A DNA stretch of 64,000 nucleotides from Rhabditophanes sp. KR3021 (taxonomy: Eukaryota > Nematoda > Chromadorea > Rhabditida > Alloionematidae): the NCBI GenBank assembly GCA_963281155.1, contig CAUJLY010000003.1, positions 5,208,001 through 5,272,000 on the forward strand, given 5' to 3'. The position numbers and the translations under genes are program-made. How positions within the stretch are numbered: position 1 is the stretch's first letter; each line of letters starts with the position of its first letter. Shown here one piece after another: positions 37,399 through 50,161 of this stretch. The notes under the pieces were generated by a model that saw only the letters and a program-made list of their open reading frames with translations, made no database searches and was not told the DNA's origin.

Positions 37399-40300
37399 CT
37401 AAAAAACATTGGGTAAAGTAGCAGCATCATCTTTACTTTTTGCTATTAATCGCTTAATAACTTCATCCTGGTCTACAAAATCAAAGACATATGGGGCTGA
37501 AAATAAAATGCCTATAGTTCCTCCAAGCGTTATACCAAAAAATATCAGTAATAGTAGACGATCTATAACCATGCTGATATACTTAAAATCATCTTTCACT
37601 TTTTTGCTACCCATTTCTGATTTCATATGTTCAGCTATAAAAGCAATAGATTCCACCGTTTCTTTCATATTTGCAGACAGGCCTGAAAGTTCGTCTCTCA
37701 CTGAAATGTTTCTATTGAAGCATCCTTTGCCATTTGGACCGGAATTAGTAGCATAAGCGGTAGAAGGATGAGGTTCCCTTCCTCGTATAATTGAGTTGTT
37801 ATTTAATGTTGGCGAATTGATGAAAGTAGATTCCTCTTCATTGCCATCATATTTGAATGAAAAGGACGGCGACGGTACAAATTTGTCATTAAATTCATTC
37901 ATTGAAAATGAAACATTCTTAAGAGATCCATTTTTAGGGAATTTATTGTCGAGACTAGTTAAAGGTTTTTTCATTGACATTGTTGTATTTCTCTTAAGCA
38001 CTATATTGCCAACTTTTTTCATAGATAAAGTCTTTCGTAGATTTCCAAAGGATGTTTTTCCTTTAAAGAATTTATTTTGACTAGAACTTTCGTTAGTTAC
38101 TTTAGGGGATATGTTTTTATTTATCCCCAAATTGCTAAAAGGGAGCATTGTTGCGGCAATAGATGGCATTAATAAGCTAGCATCAAATATTTCTTCGGCA
38201 TTGTATTCTTCAACAAAGAATCCATTAAACACTAAAAATATAAATACAAATAGTAAGAATAAGAAAGTGGGTATTTATTATTTACCAGGAATTCGGGCAG
38301 GCCTTTCCATTAATAAAATCCGAGGAAGAAATTCTAGGAAAAGAGTTTTAGCATATTTAGGCAACTGGTGTGTTGTGTCAGACCGGAAATAAACGTTGAT
38401 AACTATGACCGTTGACATAATTGTAATTATATTCAGAACAAAGGTAAACAAAAGATATTTGGCTATCAAGGGGATTTTGTCAGAGGTTGGAGGAAGTAGT
38501 TTGCTTACTAAAAGTAAGAATACAACAATAGCAAGTAGCAGTGAAGTTGTCAAGCTGATCTTTTCATTACACTCTGCTGGCAAGTAAAAAACACAGATGT
38601 TTAAAAAGCTCATCAGAACTGTTGGGCAAATTAAAATCACTGAGTAAAAAAGACTCTTCCTCCTAATCACAATTTGAAAATGGACTCTTGATTGCTTATC
38701 TACTAGTTCACCTGCAAAGGGAAATATATTATCAAAATAAAAGAGGAATGCTACCTGGAGCAGCGATCAAATCCCATATACTACTAGTTGAGTAATCATT
38801 AAGTTCCACGCTTCTTTTATTCCCATACCAATTAAATTTTATCTCGTCTTGATATGTCCAGCTGCCAAAAATTAGAGTGCATACCTAAATTATGTATTAA
38901 GAAACAATAAAAATGTAATACCTGTTCATCGAATGGGAAAAACTCGACGTCAATTCTGCAGAAAGATTTGAAAATTGCCGGTGGTACCTGTTTGTATGAT
39001 TAATAAGTGGTGATATTAAATACAGAAAATCAAAATGGAATATATAATAACTTTTATATTTTGTTATTATCTTAAGCCGATCAAATTATCGTTTTTGATT
39101 CTCTGTATATAAACAGCGCATCGTCTGATGCCTTATATAAATACATGACTCCAAGTAAAGATCTAATTTATTTAAAGATTACCCAAGTGATATCTCCTTT
39201 ATAATCAACAACTGCGTTTGAAAGATACGACGTTTCGTACATGCCATCACAATTGTTAAATAGAACCACATCCGGCTGCCAGATCCTGTCAATAGCTACT
39301 CTCAGACTTTCAATTCCTCCATAATCACTTGGATTCCAATTGAATTGGCAGTCGTTCCAAGCCAATGTAAGCCAAACATTTGTCTACACAATTAATTTAT
39401 TATCACAAGCTTATTTTGTAGCACAAAAAGTGTATTTTATAGCAAAAAGGGTTTTGCAACGCAATTATGTCTTCTTCTAGCGCTATAAGATTCTGTATAC
39501 GCAAAAGTGAGTTTAAATTACAAAATTAGACTTGTGTGCATTTCCAAACAATTGTTATCTCCACATCACAATATTTTTAAAAATAAGGTCTTCGAAATGA
39601 ATGTTTGTTAAATTCTTTGAGCTAGTGATAAGTGAACACACTGCATAACATATTGTATTGAGGCTAATATACGTATAACAGCTTTGACTGATAATAATCA
39701 ACAAAATTCTCACACAGCCCACGAATTTGATAAAGGCTCATGATTACGTGAATTACACCTATTTACTAAAATTCAGTTCTAGTTAAGGCTCATCAAACTC
39801 TCAACCATATTATAAAAAGGCTGCATAAGCTAAGGTAAAACTCACTTTGCGTTTGTATAAATTGCCATTTAGTGGTCACTCTTGTAGCCAAGGTACTAAA
39901 ACTAATGTAGGCAGTTAACTGGCATCTTGACATTAATGAAGAAAGAGTAGGTAGCAATGATGTATGCATCACCATTTTGCTGCTCAGATTCTTTCTTGTT
40001 AGACTTGAGTAAGAGCCTACAATTAAACACCACTACCCATCCTTTCCAAATTTAGTTATGGAGAGATAACGCAAAAGTATCAAAATATTAATGCATATGA
40101 AATTTACTCTTATTCTACAAATCTACTTTTACGCTAGGAATAATCATTTTTGGATATAAGTATATTATTTTGTGGAACGAAATAGAATTGGCATTACCTG
40201 CATAACCTGATTTTTCTCATCGATATTTATCAACAAAATTAAGGCAATTCCAAAATCCACAACTATGGATGTTTTATTCCCACAGGGTAATGGGTGAATT

Positions 40301-40589
40301 AGACGATTGTAATCCTTAAACATATCAATAGCCAGTCGTTCTTCATCATCATTGATGGCAAAAGCCACTGCAAGGAATTGTAATAAATAAATGTCAACAA
40401 TGACTTACTTCTTTCATTATGAGCTTGTCTGCGAGATCGTGGCTTCTTTATTAACTGATACCTCTCATCAGGTTCTTTTTCATTCCGGATTTTTTCCATT
40501 GCCATTATATCTTTTATTGAAGCGTTTACATGCCCAAATATATTGCATAGCACAAAATAAACAAATATACTTGAACTTTTTGCAAGCAT
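37399..40589 (-). CDS. Nicotinic acetylcholine receptor subunit, non-alpha (UNC-29/LEV-1-like), copy B
   Basis: Exons 40589-40409, 40367-40198, 39383-39183, 38987-38922, 38884-38755, 38711-38286 and 38231-37399 join with matching phases into 668 residues. Start [20 protein letters not shown] is a clear signal peptide, followed by a basic stretch ([11 protein letters not shown]), unusual before the first helix. Then [56 protein letters not shown], Cys-loop [16 protein letters not shown]1 ([20 protein letters not shown]), M2 ([20 protein letters not shown]), M3 and M4 ([20 protein letters not shown]). The M3-M4 loop is long, about 230 residues, and Ser/Asn-rich. No CC pair in loop C, so non-alpha. 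An extra Cys in NNCDG replaces the usual Ala. It shares many intron positions with copy A downstream, which shows tandem duplication. Confidence 0.9.
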
Positions 40590-42484
40590 TTATATCTAAC
40601 ACCAAATTTCAAATATTTATAAGGTCAAGCTGAGGAATTAATAATAATAGTTAGCTATACAACAAATATACAATCTATGTGAGTAGTACTTTGCAAACTC
40701 ATCTGTCATCCTCGAACGGATGTTACTCAAAAAGGAGCTGATAAATCTTGGGAATTGGCTGTATGGATATTTATGTGTCAAAAAGTTTTTATGAACATGA
40801 TAAAGTTGAGTGATAATATTTATGGGATGGAAAAGTAAAGAAAGGATAATATTTAATGCTTTTAAACTAATCTAACATACAAATATTTTCTCCACAACAA
40901 CATAAAAGTGTATAAAGTTAATTGGTGAAAGTCTTTTGGTTGAACATAATTTATCACATTTCCTTTTAACAATCTTCTGTTGATATAAATTATACGAATA
41001 ATGAAGAGGAGGGATAGGGAAATGTGGTTATGTCCTTAATTGACTAAAAATAGAAAAAGTAAGGACCTATAATTGGGGCTTTGTTTCTCTACTAATTAGA
41101 TACAAATTACTCAAAAGCAAAGTGACTTTACTTTAAAATTAAAAATAAATATTGATACAATTGCAAATTAATACAAAAAACAAATGGCAAAGAAAGGTTT
41201 AGCGGCATTCTTTACTAACTCTTGGCAGACCACAGCTGTCTTCCTTACATTAAAACAAATGAATTGACTTAAGGATGATACCAAATTTTTGTAGCATGTC
41301 AAGATATGTCACAAAATGCATTCATAAAAAGTGACGATTGATGGAGGAGGAATTTGCATAAAGATTTGTTTTTTAAACAGTAATGACTTGTAATTCTTGC
41401 TTATTTTTAAATATTAATTTCGATTTATTTTTAACAACTTACATTTAACCAGCCTTGTAAAAAACATATTTTCAAATTAAATGACTAATTCACTGGAAAT
41501 GATTGAATTTCGTAATTTCTTTAAGTATCATTTGAATATTAAAGCAATAATTGGTGGACTACAAAACTAATAAAGATAAGCAATATAAGTAAATTCGAGT
41601 GAAATAAGTTTGTTAAATAGTAATCTTAAAGAAAAAACGATATTTACATTTCAAATATCCTAGTATCACACATACTTATGATGAACGCTTAACGTAATAA
41701 GGGAAATATTTCGGTATGAATTATGGTTAAATTTGGTAGGGAATTGAAATTGTCTCACACTATTCTTTGAACCATCATTTTTTACTGTTTATGGGTGCAT
41801 TTAAATAATAATACTCAAAGATGAATATTTGATGTGCCTTCTTAGTATCTTTTTAAACAACGAGGATTTATTAAGCTTTTTGAGATAATAGACAGGAAAT
41901 GGTAGCTCCTATTCAAATAAGGTAATAACAACCATAAATTATGGACCCTAAAATTATTCTTCTTATAAACACATCGCAATTATTAGCTCTGGCGATACTA
42001 AATTTAGCCTCTAAACGGTTTTCAAATATAAATTCTTGATCCACTTTAATTCTATATGGATTAAAAAGAATATATGCATAATAATAGGCAATAAGTATAT
42101 TTGTATAAGATAATTTTAAATATGAATGCGTTTATAAGGCTTGTAGGTTTATCTAATAATCTTCAAACTTGAAAAGGATGTAATTGATATTGGATGAGGG
42201 TACATGATAAGAACATAACAACTTCTCGAATAATATTATTATTGGATGGAAATGAATAGTTATATAAGCCATTATTTTGAATTAAAAACATATTATAACC
42301 AAATTGGGAGTCATTAATTCTTTTGGAGTTTGCAATTGATACGATCGACGATAAAAAATGTATTAAAATGTAATCATTTGTTATGTAATCTTATTATTAA
42401 ACTATTATAACACAGATTACAAAAAATATTGTATTGCAAAAGAAAGCATTCACCCGCATATAAATTATTATGCTTACCCATATA
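40590..42484. other. Intergenic, nothing recognised
   Basis: About 1.9 kb upstream of receptor copy B, AT-rich, presumably holding its promoter. No coding frame, RNA gene or clear repeat. Confidence 0.5.
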
Positions 42485-42668
42485 CAGTAGAATCTGAGTT
42501 TAGTGAACGCCAAGGGAACCGAAGGTTTTCGTTCATCATAGACAGTTTTCATTATACTCAGATTAAAAAATGTAAATTAACTCTAAAGCCAACCAAATAC
42601 CAAAATATCTTGTTCATTATAAACAGATGTTCACTATACTCGGTGTTCACTAAACACAGATTTCACTG
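42485..42668. mobile_element. MITE-like element with terminal inverted repeats and TA target duplication
   Basis: The left end CAGTAGAATCTGAGTTTAGT and the right end, read on the other strand, CAGTGAAATCTGTGTTTAGT match at 21 of 24 positions, counting the shared GAAC that follows. TA dinucleotides flank both ends (42483-42484 and 42669-42670). The 184-base interior has no ORF but has further copies of TTCA(C/T)TATACTC. CAGT ends with a TA target point to a Tc1/mariner superfamily parent of the pogo/Tigger type, mobilised in trans. Found by eye; no transposase lies in the window. Confidence 0.75.
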
Positions 42669-42670
42669 TA

Positions 42671-44375
42671 ATCGCAAAAATAAAAATAAAAAAGCGAATA
42701 TTTAAATGAAAATGTATAATCTAGCCAAAAAAGTTTGAACTGAATGTAAGTTTAAACTTTTTAAATTTACAGAATGATTCGAATTAACACTTTTTATCTT
42801 GCTCGAACAATTGTTTTTATCAAACCAGTTTGATTAATGTTTGAAACATATTAATTGTGTGTAAAAATTAATAAAGCATTTATATGCATTCATTAGATGA
42901 AAACTTTATCAAACTTTCAAATCAAAATTGCCTTGTATTTCCTTGAATTTGAAAAAATGTCGGCTTATTTCGAAAGGGTAAAAGTTTTTAATTATGTATG
43001 GCAATCTTTCTAAAGGCAAAAGTGTTTAGCCATTTTTTAGCTTTTCCCAATTATAAATGCTTTTCATTACATTTGGAGTATATTGTTGAGTCTAATTTGT
43101 ATTTGATAATTCATAGGCGAATAGCTAATGTTACCTTGCAATATTAGTATATATTTGTAGTTCAATTGATTAAACCACGTAATTAATGTGCTTCATAACT
43201 AAATAGTATAAGTTACTACCATTTCTTTTGTTAAGTAAAAGTGTTTATTGCATAAAAAGGAATTCAATCTCATGTCTGGTTTTTGTAGTAATACTCCAGA
43301 TTATAATTTATACAAACAAAAAGCTATATCTCCTGTTGACCTATCTTGATCGGTAGTCATATTACGCCATCGAAAGTTCAAATGAATTCAAATGATGGAC
43401 AACTACTGAACATTCACTGAACAACTAATGGACCGCAACAATTTAAATGACCCACTGAATAAACAATTCGCCGAAATGATATATGACTTTTGTTTCTTTA
43501 AATAAATGGCGATTGCAAGATTAATGGCTTACAATAGAACAACATTCACTTCTTAATGGGCTATTATCCTTTCAAAAATAAATGCTGCCTTAATAAATTG
43601 CAATTGTTTAAGTCTCCTTCTCTTCCGTAAAGGTTATTTTGCATAATGGCAGCTCAATTGGTAGACATTGTGGCATTATACCATTTGGCGGTTGGAAATT
43701 AATTAACACCTTACCGTTGTACACATGTCTTTGTCGGTATATTTACAAATCATATTATGTTAGTATCTATACTGTTGAGAATATCTTAAGGTAGCCAATC
43801 AATCAGCTTACGCTTTTAAATCTAATTTAGTCTAATTAAAGGCAAATCCTATTAACAAGACACTAATTCACATTAAAATAATTACTCAATTATTCAAAAA
43901 AGACACTTCAAAAGGAACTTCTCTTTGTATTCATTTTTGTTAATGTGATATCTCTGACTAAAAAGAAAACCGAAAGAAGACAATCAAGGAATTAACTTTA
44001 TCCGTGACAAAATATTTATGATCGTGTGAATTTTAAATTATCTTCAAACAGATCATGACACTGCCAAATTTATTTTATTTTCCTATTAAGTTTGGCATAG
44101 CAGGTATCTTGAGAAAATAACAAAGTATTTGAACAGACGTTTACCTTTTGACCTTGACGTGCCCGGTCATACTCTGCCATCATCATGACTTTCCAGCATG
44201 ACAAGCTTTGGCGGGAGAAGTTATTGTCGGCTATGTGGGAGGATGGTTGGTTGTTTGTGTGACTTTCCTTTTCACTCCTCCTTTTAGAAATAATATAAAG
44301 ACAAGAAGTAACCTCTTTTTTATTCATTTAACAAAAACTACCCAAAACAATTGCCTCATTTAAAAACGATTAATC
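42671..44375. other. Intergenic upstream of the CDK inhibitor gene
   Basis: About 1.7 kb. A minus-strand open frame (44327-44070) contains MMMAEYDRARQGQK directly before a GTAAAC donor-like site and could be a first exon of an unseen minus-strand gene, but no second exon was found. The rest is AT-rich with nothing recognised. Confidence 0.4.
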
Positions 44376-44867
44376 ATGACTTCCACTATCACTATTAACT
44401 CTACAGCTGCAACTTGTTCTAAGACAACCCCGTATCCCGTTCTATCTTTGAAATCTCCACACAAGAAAGGACCTCTTGGAATTAACAAAAAATCAGTTCG
44501 TAGAAACTTATTCAACACAAAGTGTTCAAGCGAATCTATTGCTTTCATTGAAAAATTAATTCAACGAAATTACCAAATGTATACATCTAAATATCACTTC
44601 GATTTTGTTAATGAAACCCCAATGGAAGGATGCCAGTTCAATTCTTTTTCAAATGAAGAAGTTCCATCGTTTTATCATTCCACAATCAAAACAAGATCAT
44701 CCTCACCAACTCAGCATATTGAGAACATTTGCCCCAAACCGATCAAGAAACAAACAAAAATTACATCCTTTACTTCGATAAAAAGGAAAAACTTTTCCCA
44801 GATTTCGAAGCAAACAAATATCTTCAAAGCTCCCTTTGCTTCAAGGAATTTTGCAATGTCCTGTTAA
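44376..44867 (+). CDS. Cip/Kip-family cyclin-dependent kinase inhibitor
   Basis: Intronless, 163 residues. Binds and blocks cyclin-CDK complexes to arrest the cell cycle; nematode members are CKI-1 and CKI-2. The CDI domain is visible in order: the cyclin-contact block RRNLFNTK (residues about 42-49), a helix KLIQRNYQMYTSKYHF, the FDFVNETPMEG block that covers the kinase N-lobe (compare FDFxNxxPLEG of p27), and SFSNEEVPSFYHST. Near the C-terminus QTKITSFTSIKRK reads as a near-canonical PIP box (Q, I, F at +1, +4, +7) followed by basic residues, which suggests PCNA binding and CRL4-Cdt2-type turnover, as for other Cip/Kip inhibitors. The family call is firm. Which paralogue it is cannot be told. 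Confidence 0.88.
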   Translation: MTSTITINSTAATCSKTTPYPVLSLKSPHKKGPLGINKKSVRRNLFNTKCSSESIAFIEKLIQRNYQMYTSKYHFDFVNETPMEGCQFNSFSNEEVPSFYHSTIKTRSSSPTQHIENICPKPIKKQTKITSFTSIKRKNFSQISKQTNIFKAPFASRNFAMSC

Positions 44868-46254
44868 TTAAATAATTAAACATTTTATTTGTTGTACAAA
44901 AAATATGTATTATATTGTTATTAGTATTCAAAATTTAGTTGTGCCAATAAAAACCATTTAATTATAAAATATACAAGTTTATCTGCACATATTTTTTAAT
45001 TAACCATCAAACTATCAATTAAATGCCAATTCAATTTTACACTCTGTTGATCCTTATGACACCTCATCATGCCACCAGTGTATACTTAAACGTACATTTA
45101 AATACAATCTGTTATCAGATTTCAACTAATTTTATGTTAACGATACACTTTAATAATTGTTGCCATAACAATTTACCACCAGATGGCCCATTCCCTTATT
45201 ATACAACTGCCATAAATTTAAATACATAATTGGCGATGCCTAATTGCCCAGTTCATCATCAAATTTGACACAGGCAGCTTTAATTGAGTATAATACTTAA
45301 AATAAGTACCAAATTAGTGTAATTTTAAAAAAGTTGTTTTACAACCAGGTATGTCATAATGATGGTCCTTTCACATTCATTAGACAATCATGTCAATCAT
45401 GTCTACATTTATCTGCTAATCTATTAATATTATGATTTGAGTGTTTCGAAAAGTTATGTAATTTGAAGTTAATAAAATGGCTGTAATTTATCTGACCTTT
45501 GTTTAAATTATTCTGAATAAGTGTAAATAGTTGAAAAAATTGTTCATTATTACTATTTTGAATATGTTTCATAATACATATTTGAACAACAGAAACTTAA
45601 TTTGTGATCATCTAAGTCCTTTGTCATCTTCAAATTACCTTGAACAATAATATTTTGATTAAAAAATGAAATGGTATCTTTTGAGTTACCGCGCAAATAA
45701 TATCACGGAAAAGTTTGAGAATCATACCACACGTACATATAATAGTATTAGTATTGCATAAACTTTTCTTTGTCATGTTGGTGATTTCCTTTGTAATCTT
45801 TTTTGATAACAAGGGTGAGGGCGATTTGATCGTGACTTTCACTAAATTTATATCAAATAAATAAAATATAAATGATATGTATTTGGCGCCAACTATAGGA
45901 CGCTAAAAGGGAAATCTTAACAGTATATTCGCTTTTTATTTGATATTAATGTTTTTTGAGTCTCCTATCAAACGAACAATCATAACATAAAGGCGCACTC
46001 GGTTGCTTCGGGTGTATTTTTAACATAAAGACGATAAAGGATCATCAATTAAAAGTAAATGGTATGACTAATTGCTCAAATGATAAAGAAGAGACTGCTT
46101 GGAGAGGCGCCAAATGCAAAAAGAAAATGACAAAAAATTTAAATATTATCAAATTTAAATATCATCAAATCTATCAAAACCTAAGTATTATAAAATTTAA
46201 TTTTTGTCTAAATGAAAGGGAGGTGGAATCAAAATAAATCATCACTTTTAAATT
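44868..46254. other. Intergenic, nothing recognised
   Basis: About 1.4 kb. Short frames at 45023-45229 (+) and 45630-45842 (-) lack domains and have random-like composition. A small TTTAAATAT(T/C)ATCAAA repeat sits at about 46139-46200. Confidence 0.45.
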
Positions 46255-47197
46255 ATGGCTGACGTCAAAGTTTCTTCTAGCAAAAAGACAAGAACACTCA
46301 CTAAGGGACTCTTCAATCCTTATGTTGAATCTAGGAGCAATCTATCCAAAGATCAGGTGACCGACTGGCTGAAAGATATCTGCAACAGAGTAACAACCAA
46401 ATGAAACCCTGATCGCCAACGCTTTATTCTGTGAGGAATAATTAGTTGAATTGGCATATAGGGCAAGAGAAGCTTGTTGGGATGAAGAGCTATTTATGTC
46501 GCAGCATCTACTAATATCGTTGGTGATATCCACCAACAGATGTTTAAAATCGGATTCCCTTCACAACAATCGTATTTGTTTTTGGAGACTACGTGAATAG
46601 ACAAGCATAAAATATAATTTGATTCAAGTCATTTATTCATAAATATACTCGAATGGTTTAAATATTAAAATAACATTCTATATTATTAGGGGCCCGTTTT
46701 CAATTGAAACCACCACACTTCTCTTTTCACTCAAATGTCTCTATCCTGGCAAAGTTAAAATATGGCGTGGAAATCATGAGTCCAGAGCTGTAAATGTATG
46801 TTTCAATTTATTATTTTTTAAATTCAATATATTTTAGCACACTTATGGAATGCATGTAGAATGCATAAGAAAATACAGTAATTTTTTTAAATTAAAAATG
46901 GTTTTGGCCTATAAAAAAGATAGCTTGTTTTTACGATCGTTATAATATCTTTTTCTATGATCTATATTTCAAAAAATTTCAGTTTTATCGGATTTATCAT
47001 GGACAGATCCCGGCGTTACGATAGAAGATTATGAAGAATCTCCTAGAGGAGCTTCTAGGATCTCTGGCAAGAATACCCTCAATATATTCTTGAAGAAACA
47101 CAATTGTTTGTTGTTTCTGAGAGGCCATCAACTCGTCCAAGAAGGTTTTCGGTTCTTTGCTGAACGCAAACTTCGGATCAATCATGCATGCCAGTGA
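46255..47197 (+). pseudogene. PPP-family phosphatase pseudogene (PP1/PP2A-like catalytic subunit)
   Basis: Starts at an ATG (MADVKVSSSKKTRTLTKGLF) but stops after about 49 codons. Phosphatase sequence continues in other frames: EELVELAYRAREACWDEELF; a decayed metal site LVDIHQQMFK in place of GDIHGQ; QQSYLFL then GDYVNR in place of GDYVDRG; then [26 protein letters not shown], and after an intron-like gap HTYGMHVECIRKYSN. The last part is open to a TGA at 47195-47197 and includes SWTDP, EESPRGASRISG, RGHQLVQEG and FRFFAERK. The HGG segment is missing and key metal ligands are changed. Intron-like gaps with GTATGT and TTTTAG/TTTCAG sites show it came from a DNA duplication, not from retroposition. 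Confidence 0.85.
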
Positions 47198-48429
47198 CTT
47201 ACTTGTTGATGATAAGTTAGATCTTAATCCTGGTCTTTTTCCATAACCCAGTCGTTTTGGAAAGCATCTTTAGTCAAGTACTTCCTTTCTTGCACCTTAT
47301 TATGATTATTGTTTACCTTATTGCATTGATATTATCCCCTTTTGCGTCCAGATAAACTCTTTATTATTTAAACACCCGTTACGTATTTACACTTGTCATT
47401 TCCTTCACCTTATTTAGAATGAAAAATTGGTGTCGTCTTCCTCAAAAAATACCAAATAAATGCGTCGCATTACACAACTAGTTCAATACATATACTTGTT
47501 TATATTAATATTTAAACGATATCAAATAAATTAAGAGTAAAAATGTGCTTTATTAACTTATTGTAAATCAATCAACTTTTTGTATATTTTCGTTTACATT
47601 ATTGTACGCACATACACACACATACATTCGTTCTTTTCAAATTTCAACTTCCGTTTTTTATGACTTTCCGTATGGGATATTGGTGTTTTGTTAAAGATGG
47701 CAGCATCTCAGATTGGCTTGTAGAACGGTTTCCCAATTTGCAATGTAAACAATTGTGCACTATAACTTTTTATTGAAGTCTCCGTCATTTACTAAATTAA
47801 AGATTATATGTATCAAAAGTATTTACATCACCTACTTATCTATTCTGCCCAATCCCAAACGAACCCCAGCCTAAAAAACAAAAGTACTTAATGTATTGAA
47901 TGCTTTTGTATATTTTGTATGCACTATTTTTGTTTGGACGTTTGTCATAAAATAATCAACAAAATATTATGATCAAATTAGCATTATTACAAGTATCTGT
48001 ATTGACAAAACTATAACAAGCTATGTATTTATGTTAATATTATTAAGACATACACTGTATATAGATAGCAACAATGCATGTCGCTTATACCTAAAAAACA
48101 ATTTGTTACTATTATTGCATTTAAATAGCTTTGTTAAATCAATTGTTGTATGCCTTGAATATCATTGATTAGGATGTTCGTTTAAGAATAACTATTTAAT
48201 TAATAACGATACTTACATTTTAATTAGTAACTTTTTTATCGCCAATTTAATCAACAACTTCTTTATTGTCAATTTAATGAACAAATTATATTACTTAATG
48301 GACAAATCATATTATTTAATGAACAACTTATATTTATAGTCAACTTTCTTTATCATTGAATGTTAAAAGCCACCTAAATCCAAATTAATAACGGCCTATT
48401 TAATATTACTTTCTATATTTCTTGTGTCA
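47198..48429. other. Intergenic with a degenerate 22-base repeat near the SSBP start
   Basis: About 1.2 kb, AT-rich. At about 48270-48340 the unit TTAATGAACAAATTATATTA occurs about three times with changes. The rest, including the upstream flank of the SSBP gene, shows nothing recognised. Confidence 0.5.
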
Positions 48430-49668
48430 ATGTCTGTTCCCAATAACATGATAAGTGCTGAAGCTCAAGCCGCAGAAAAACTACAGCAATATGTATATGA
48501 ATATTTGGTCAATTTTAATTTCAAAAAGGCCGCCGAAGCATTTAAAGCAGAAGCATCCGTATCTTGCCCAAATTTAGCTAACAGAACTGTCATCCCGGGC
48601 GAACAACCAGGCTTTTTGCAATCTTGGTTTTCAGTCTTCTGGGATTTATATTGTGCAACACCAGATAGAACCAACGTTGCTAATAGTTCCGAAGAAGCTA
48701 GAGCTTACTTAGCCTACTCGGGAGGAGGTCCAATGGGTCCAATGCCACATCCAATGATGCCGCCAAATGGAATGCACCCAGGCCAAGGAATGCCATTTGG
48801 AGCTGCTCCAAGTCCTGGTTTGCCTCCATTCAATCAAATGGGAGGAATGCGTCCAGGACCACCAGGTCAAATGAGTTCTGTTCCTTCGCCTCGTTATCCT
48901 ATTCAAGGTGGAAGGCCACCGTTCGGAAGTAGTGCTGAATCTCCAAACCCAATGTACGCCAACCAACAACGATTTCAGCCTGGCCCACCTAATATGGGCG
49001 GTCCTCCATACATGGCACCGAACGGATTTCCTGGCAATATGAGGATGACACCTTCAGCTGCCGCCGCTCAAGTCAAATTCGGAAACTCTCCAGGAAACTC
49101 ATACATGGGAAGCCCAGCCCCATTCGGACAATCTAATAGTCCAGGCCAAACTGCTATGCTTCCCGTCCCCTCTCCGAGAAATCAAGAACAAATTGCACAA
49201 CAAGAAAGAGCTTACATGATGCAAAATAATAATGGAATGAATATGCAACAGGTATCTAGTTTAAAAATTAATAATATATTAATGAGTAATTTATTATAGT
49301 ACAACATGTCAAACGAAATAGGTCAAAATGGAACGTCCACACCCAATACTCCCCAAAATTATCCTTCAAATCACCAAATTCTCTCGAATCCATCCTCCAA
49401 TCAAATGAACCCAATGTTGTCAGGAAACGATCAACTAAACGAAATAAAGCAATCTCCGGCAAATCACAATCAAGGCCCGGCATCGGTTGGCGCCCAAATT
49501 CTTCAAAATCCCTCCTCAGTACACTCTCAAAGTGGGCCTAAATCAGTAACCAGCATGGTGGGTGGCTCCTCAAACGATGGTCCTCAAGCTCCCGGAGAAG
49601 AACAGACTGAAATTAATCGGATTAAAGCTTCGCTCTTTGAGAATGATTTTGATAATGGTACTTACTAG
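48430..49668 (+). CDS. sam-10: Single-stranded DNA-binding protein SSBP/SSDP, LDB1 partner
   Basis: Transcription cofactor that stabilises LDB1 (LIM-domain binding) complexes; the C. elegans orthologue SAM-10 acts in neuron development. Exons 48430-49251 and 49300-49668 join in phase 0 over a 48-base intron (GTATCT..TATAG), giving 396 residues. The N-terminal LUFS/LisH region is clear: AAEKLQQYVYEYLVNFNFKK, then GEQPGFLQSWFSVFWDLYCA and SSEEARAYLAYS. The rest is Pro/Gly/Met-rich low complexity, as in SSBP2-4, and the C-terminus ends acidic (SLFENDFDNGTY). Start chosen at the ATG at 48430, whose MSVPNN leads into the LUFS region. The open frame extends to a GTG at 48424 only. Confidence 0.93.
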
Positions 49669-50161
49669 GCTTAGTGCCACCCCACCACACCTAGTCAAGT
49701 ATTATGCCTTTTCAAACACATGACATCCCTCAAATTCTTTTTACCTTTATTCCTTTGAGACTAGCATTCTCTATAATATTTTTGATTTGTCTTAAATTAT
49801 ATTTATCTTTATTTGCCCGTCTACTGACAAAACAAACTAAATGTGACACTCTGATAACCCTAAAAACTGAACTTTTTTAATGTTCTAAAAATTGAACTTG
49901 TATAATTCCTAAAGGGAAAATTATTACGTTCTAAGAGAACTCTTATTAATGTGCTTATTTATTATTTTAATAAAAGTTAATATTTAAAGAATGGTGTAAT
50001 TCCAAAATTATTTAAGAAAAGTTATTATTTCAGAAAAGGTACTATTTAAACAAAATGTACTATTTAAGCAAAATTTACTATTTAAACAAAATTTATTACT
50101 TAATTGTGTGATAAAACTTTATTTAGCATCTAATTATTTTTTAACCATCTTCAGTAGGTTG
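49669..50161. other. Intergenic between convergent genes, with 18-base tandem repeat
   Basis: The 3' flanks of SSBP (+) and UCR-1 (-). At 50041-50094 the unit ACTATTTAAACAAAATTT occurs three times with one or two changes per copy. No gene. Confidence 0.65.

Noticed and set aside
37399..40589. Reading the two receptor genes as one fused gene
   Set aside because: Copy B ends with M4 and a stop, copy A begins a new extracellular domain, and both are complete in order, so they are tandem genes and not one protein.
44070..44327. Minus-strand frame ahead of the CDK inhibitor gene as a separate gene
   Set aside because: A donor-like site follows MMMAEYDRARQGQK but no downstream exon with coding character was found; kept only as a note on the intergenic entry.
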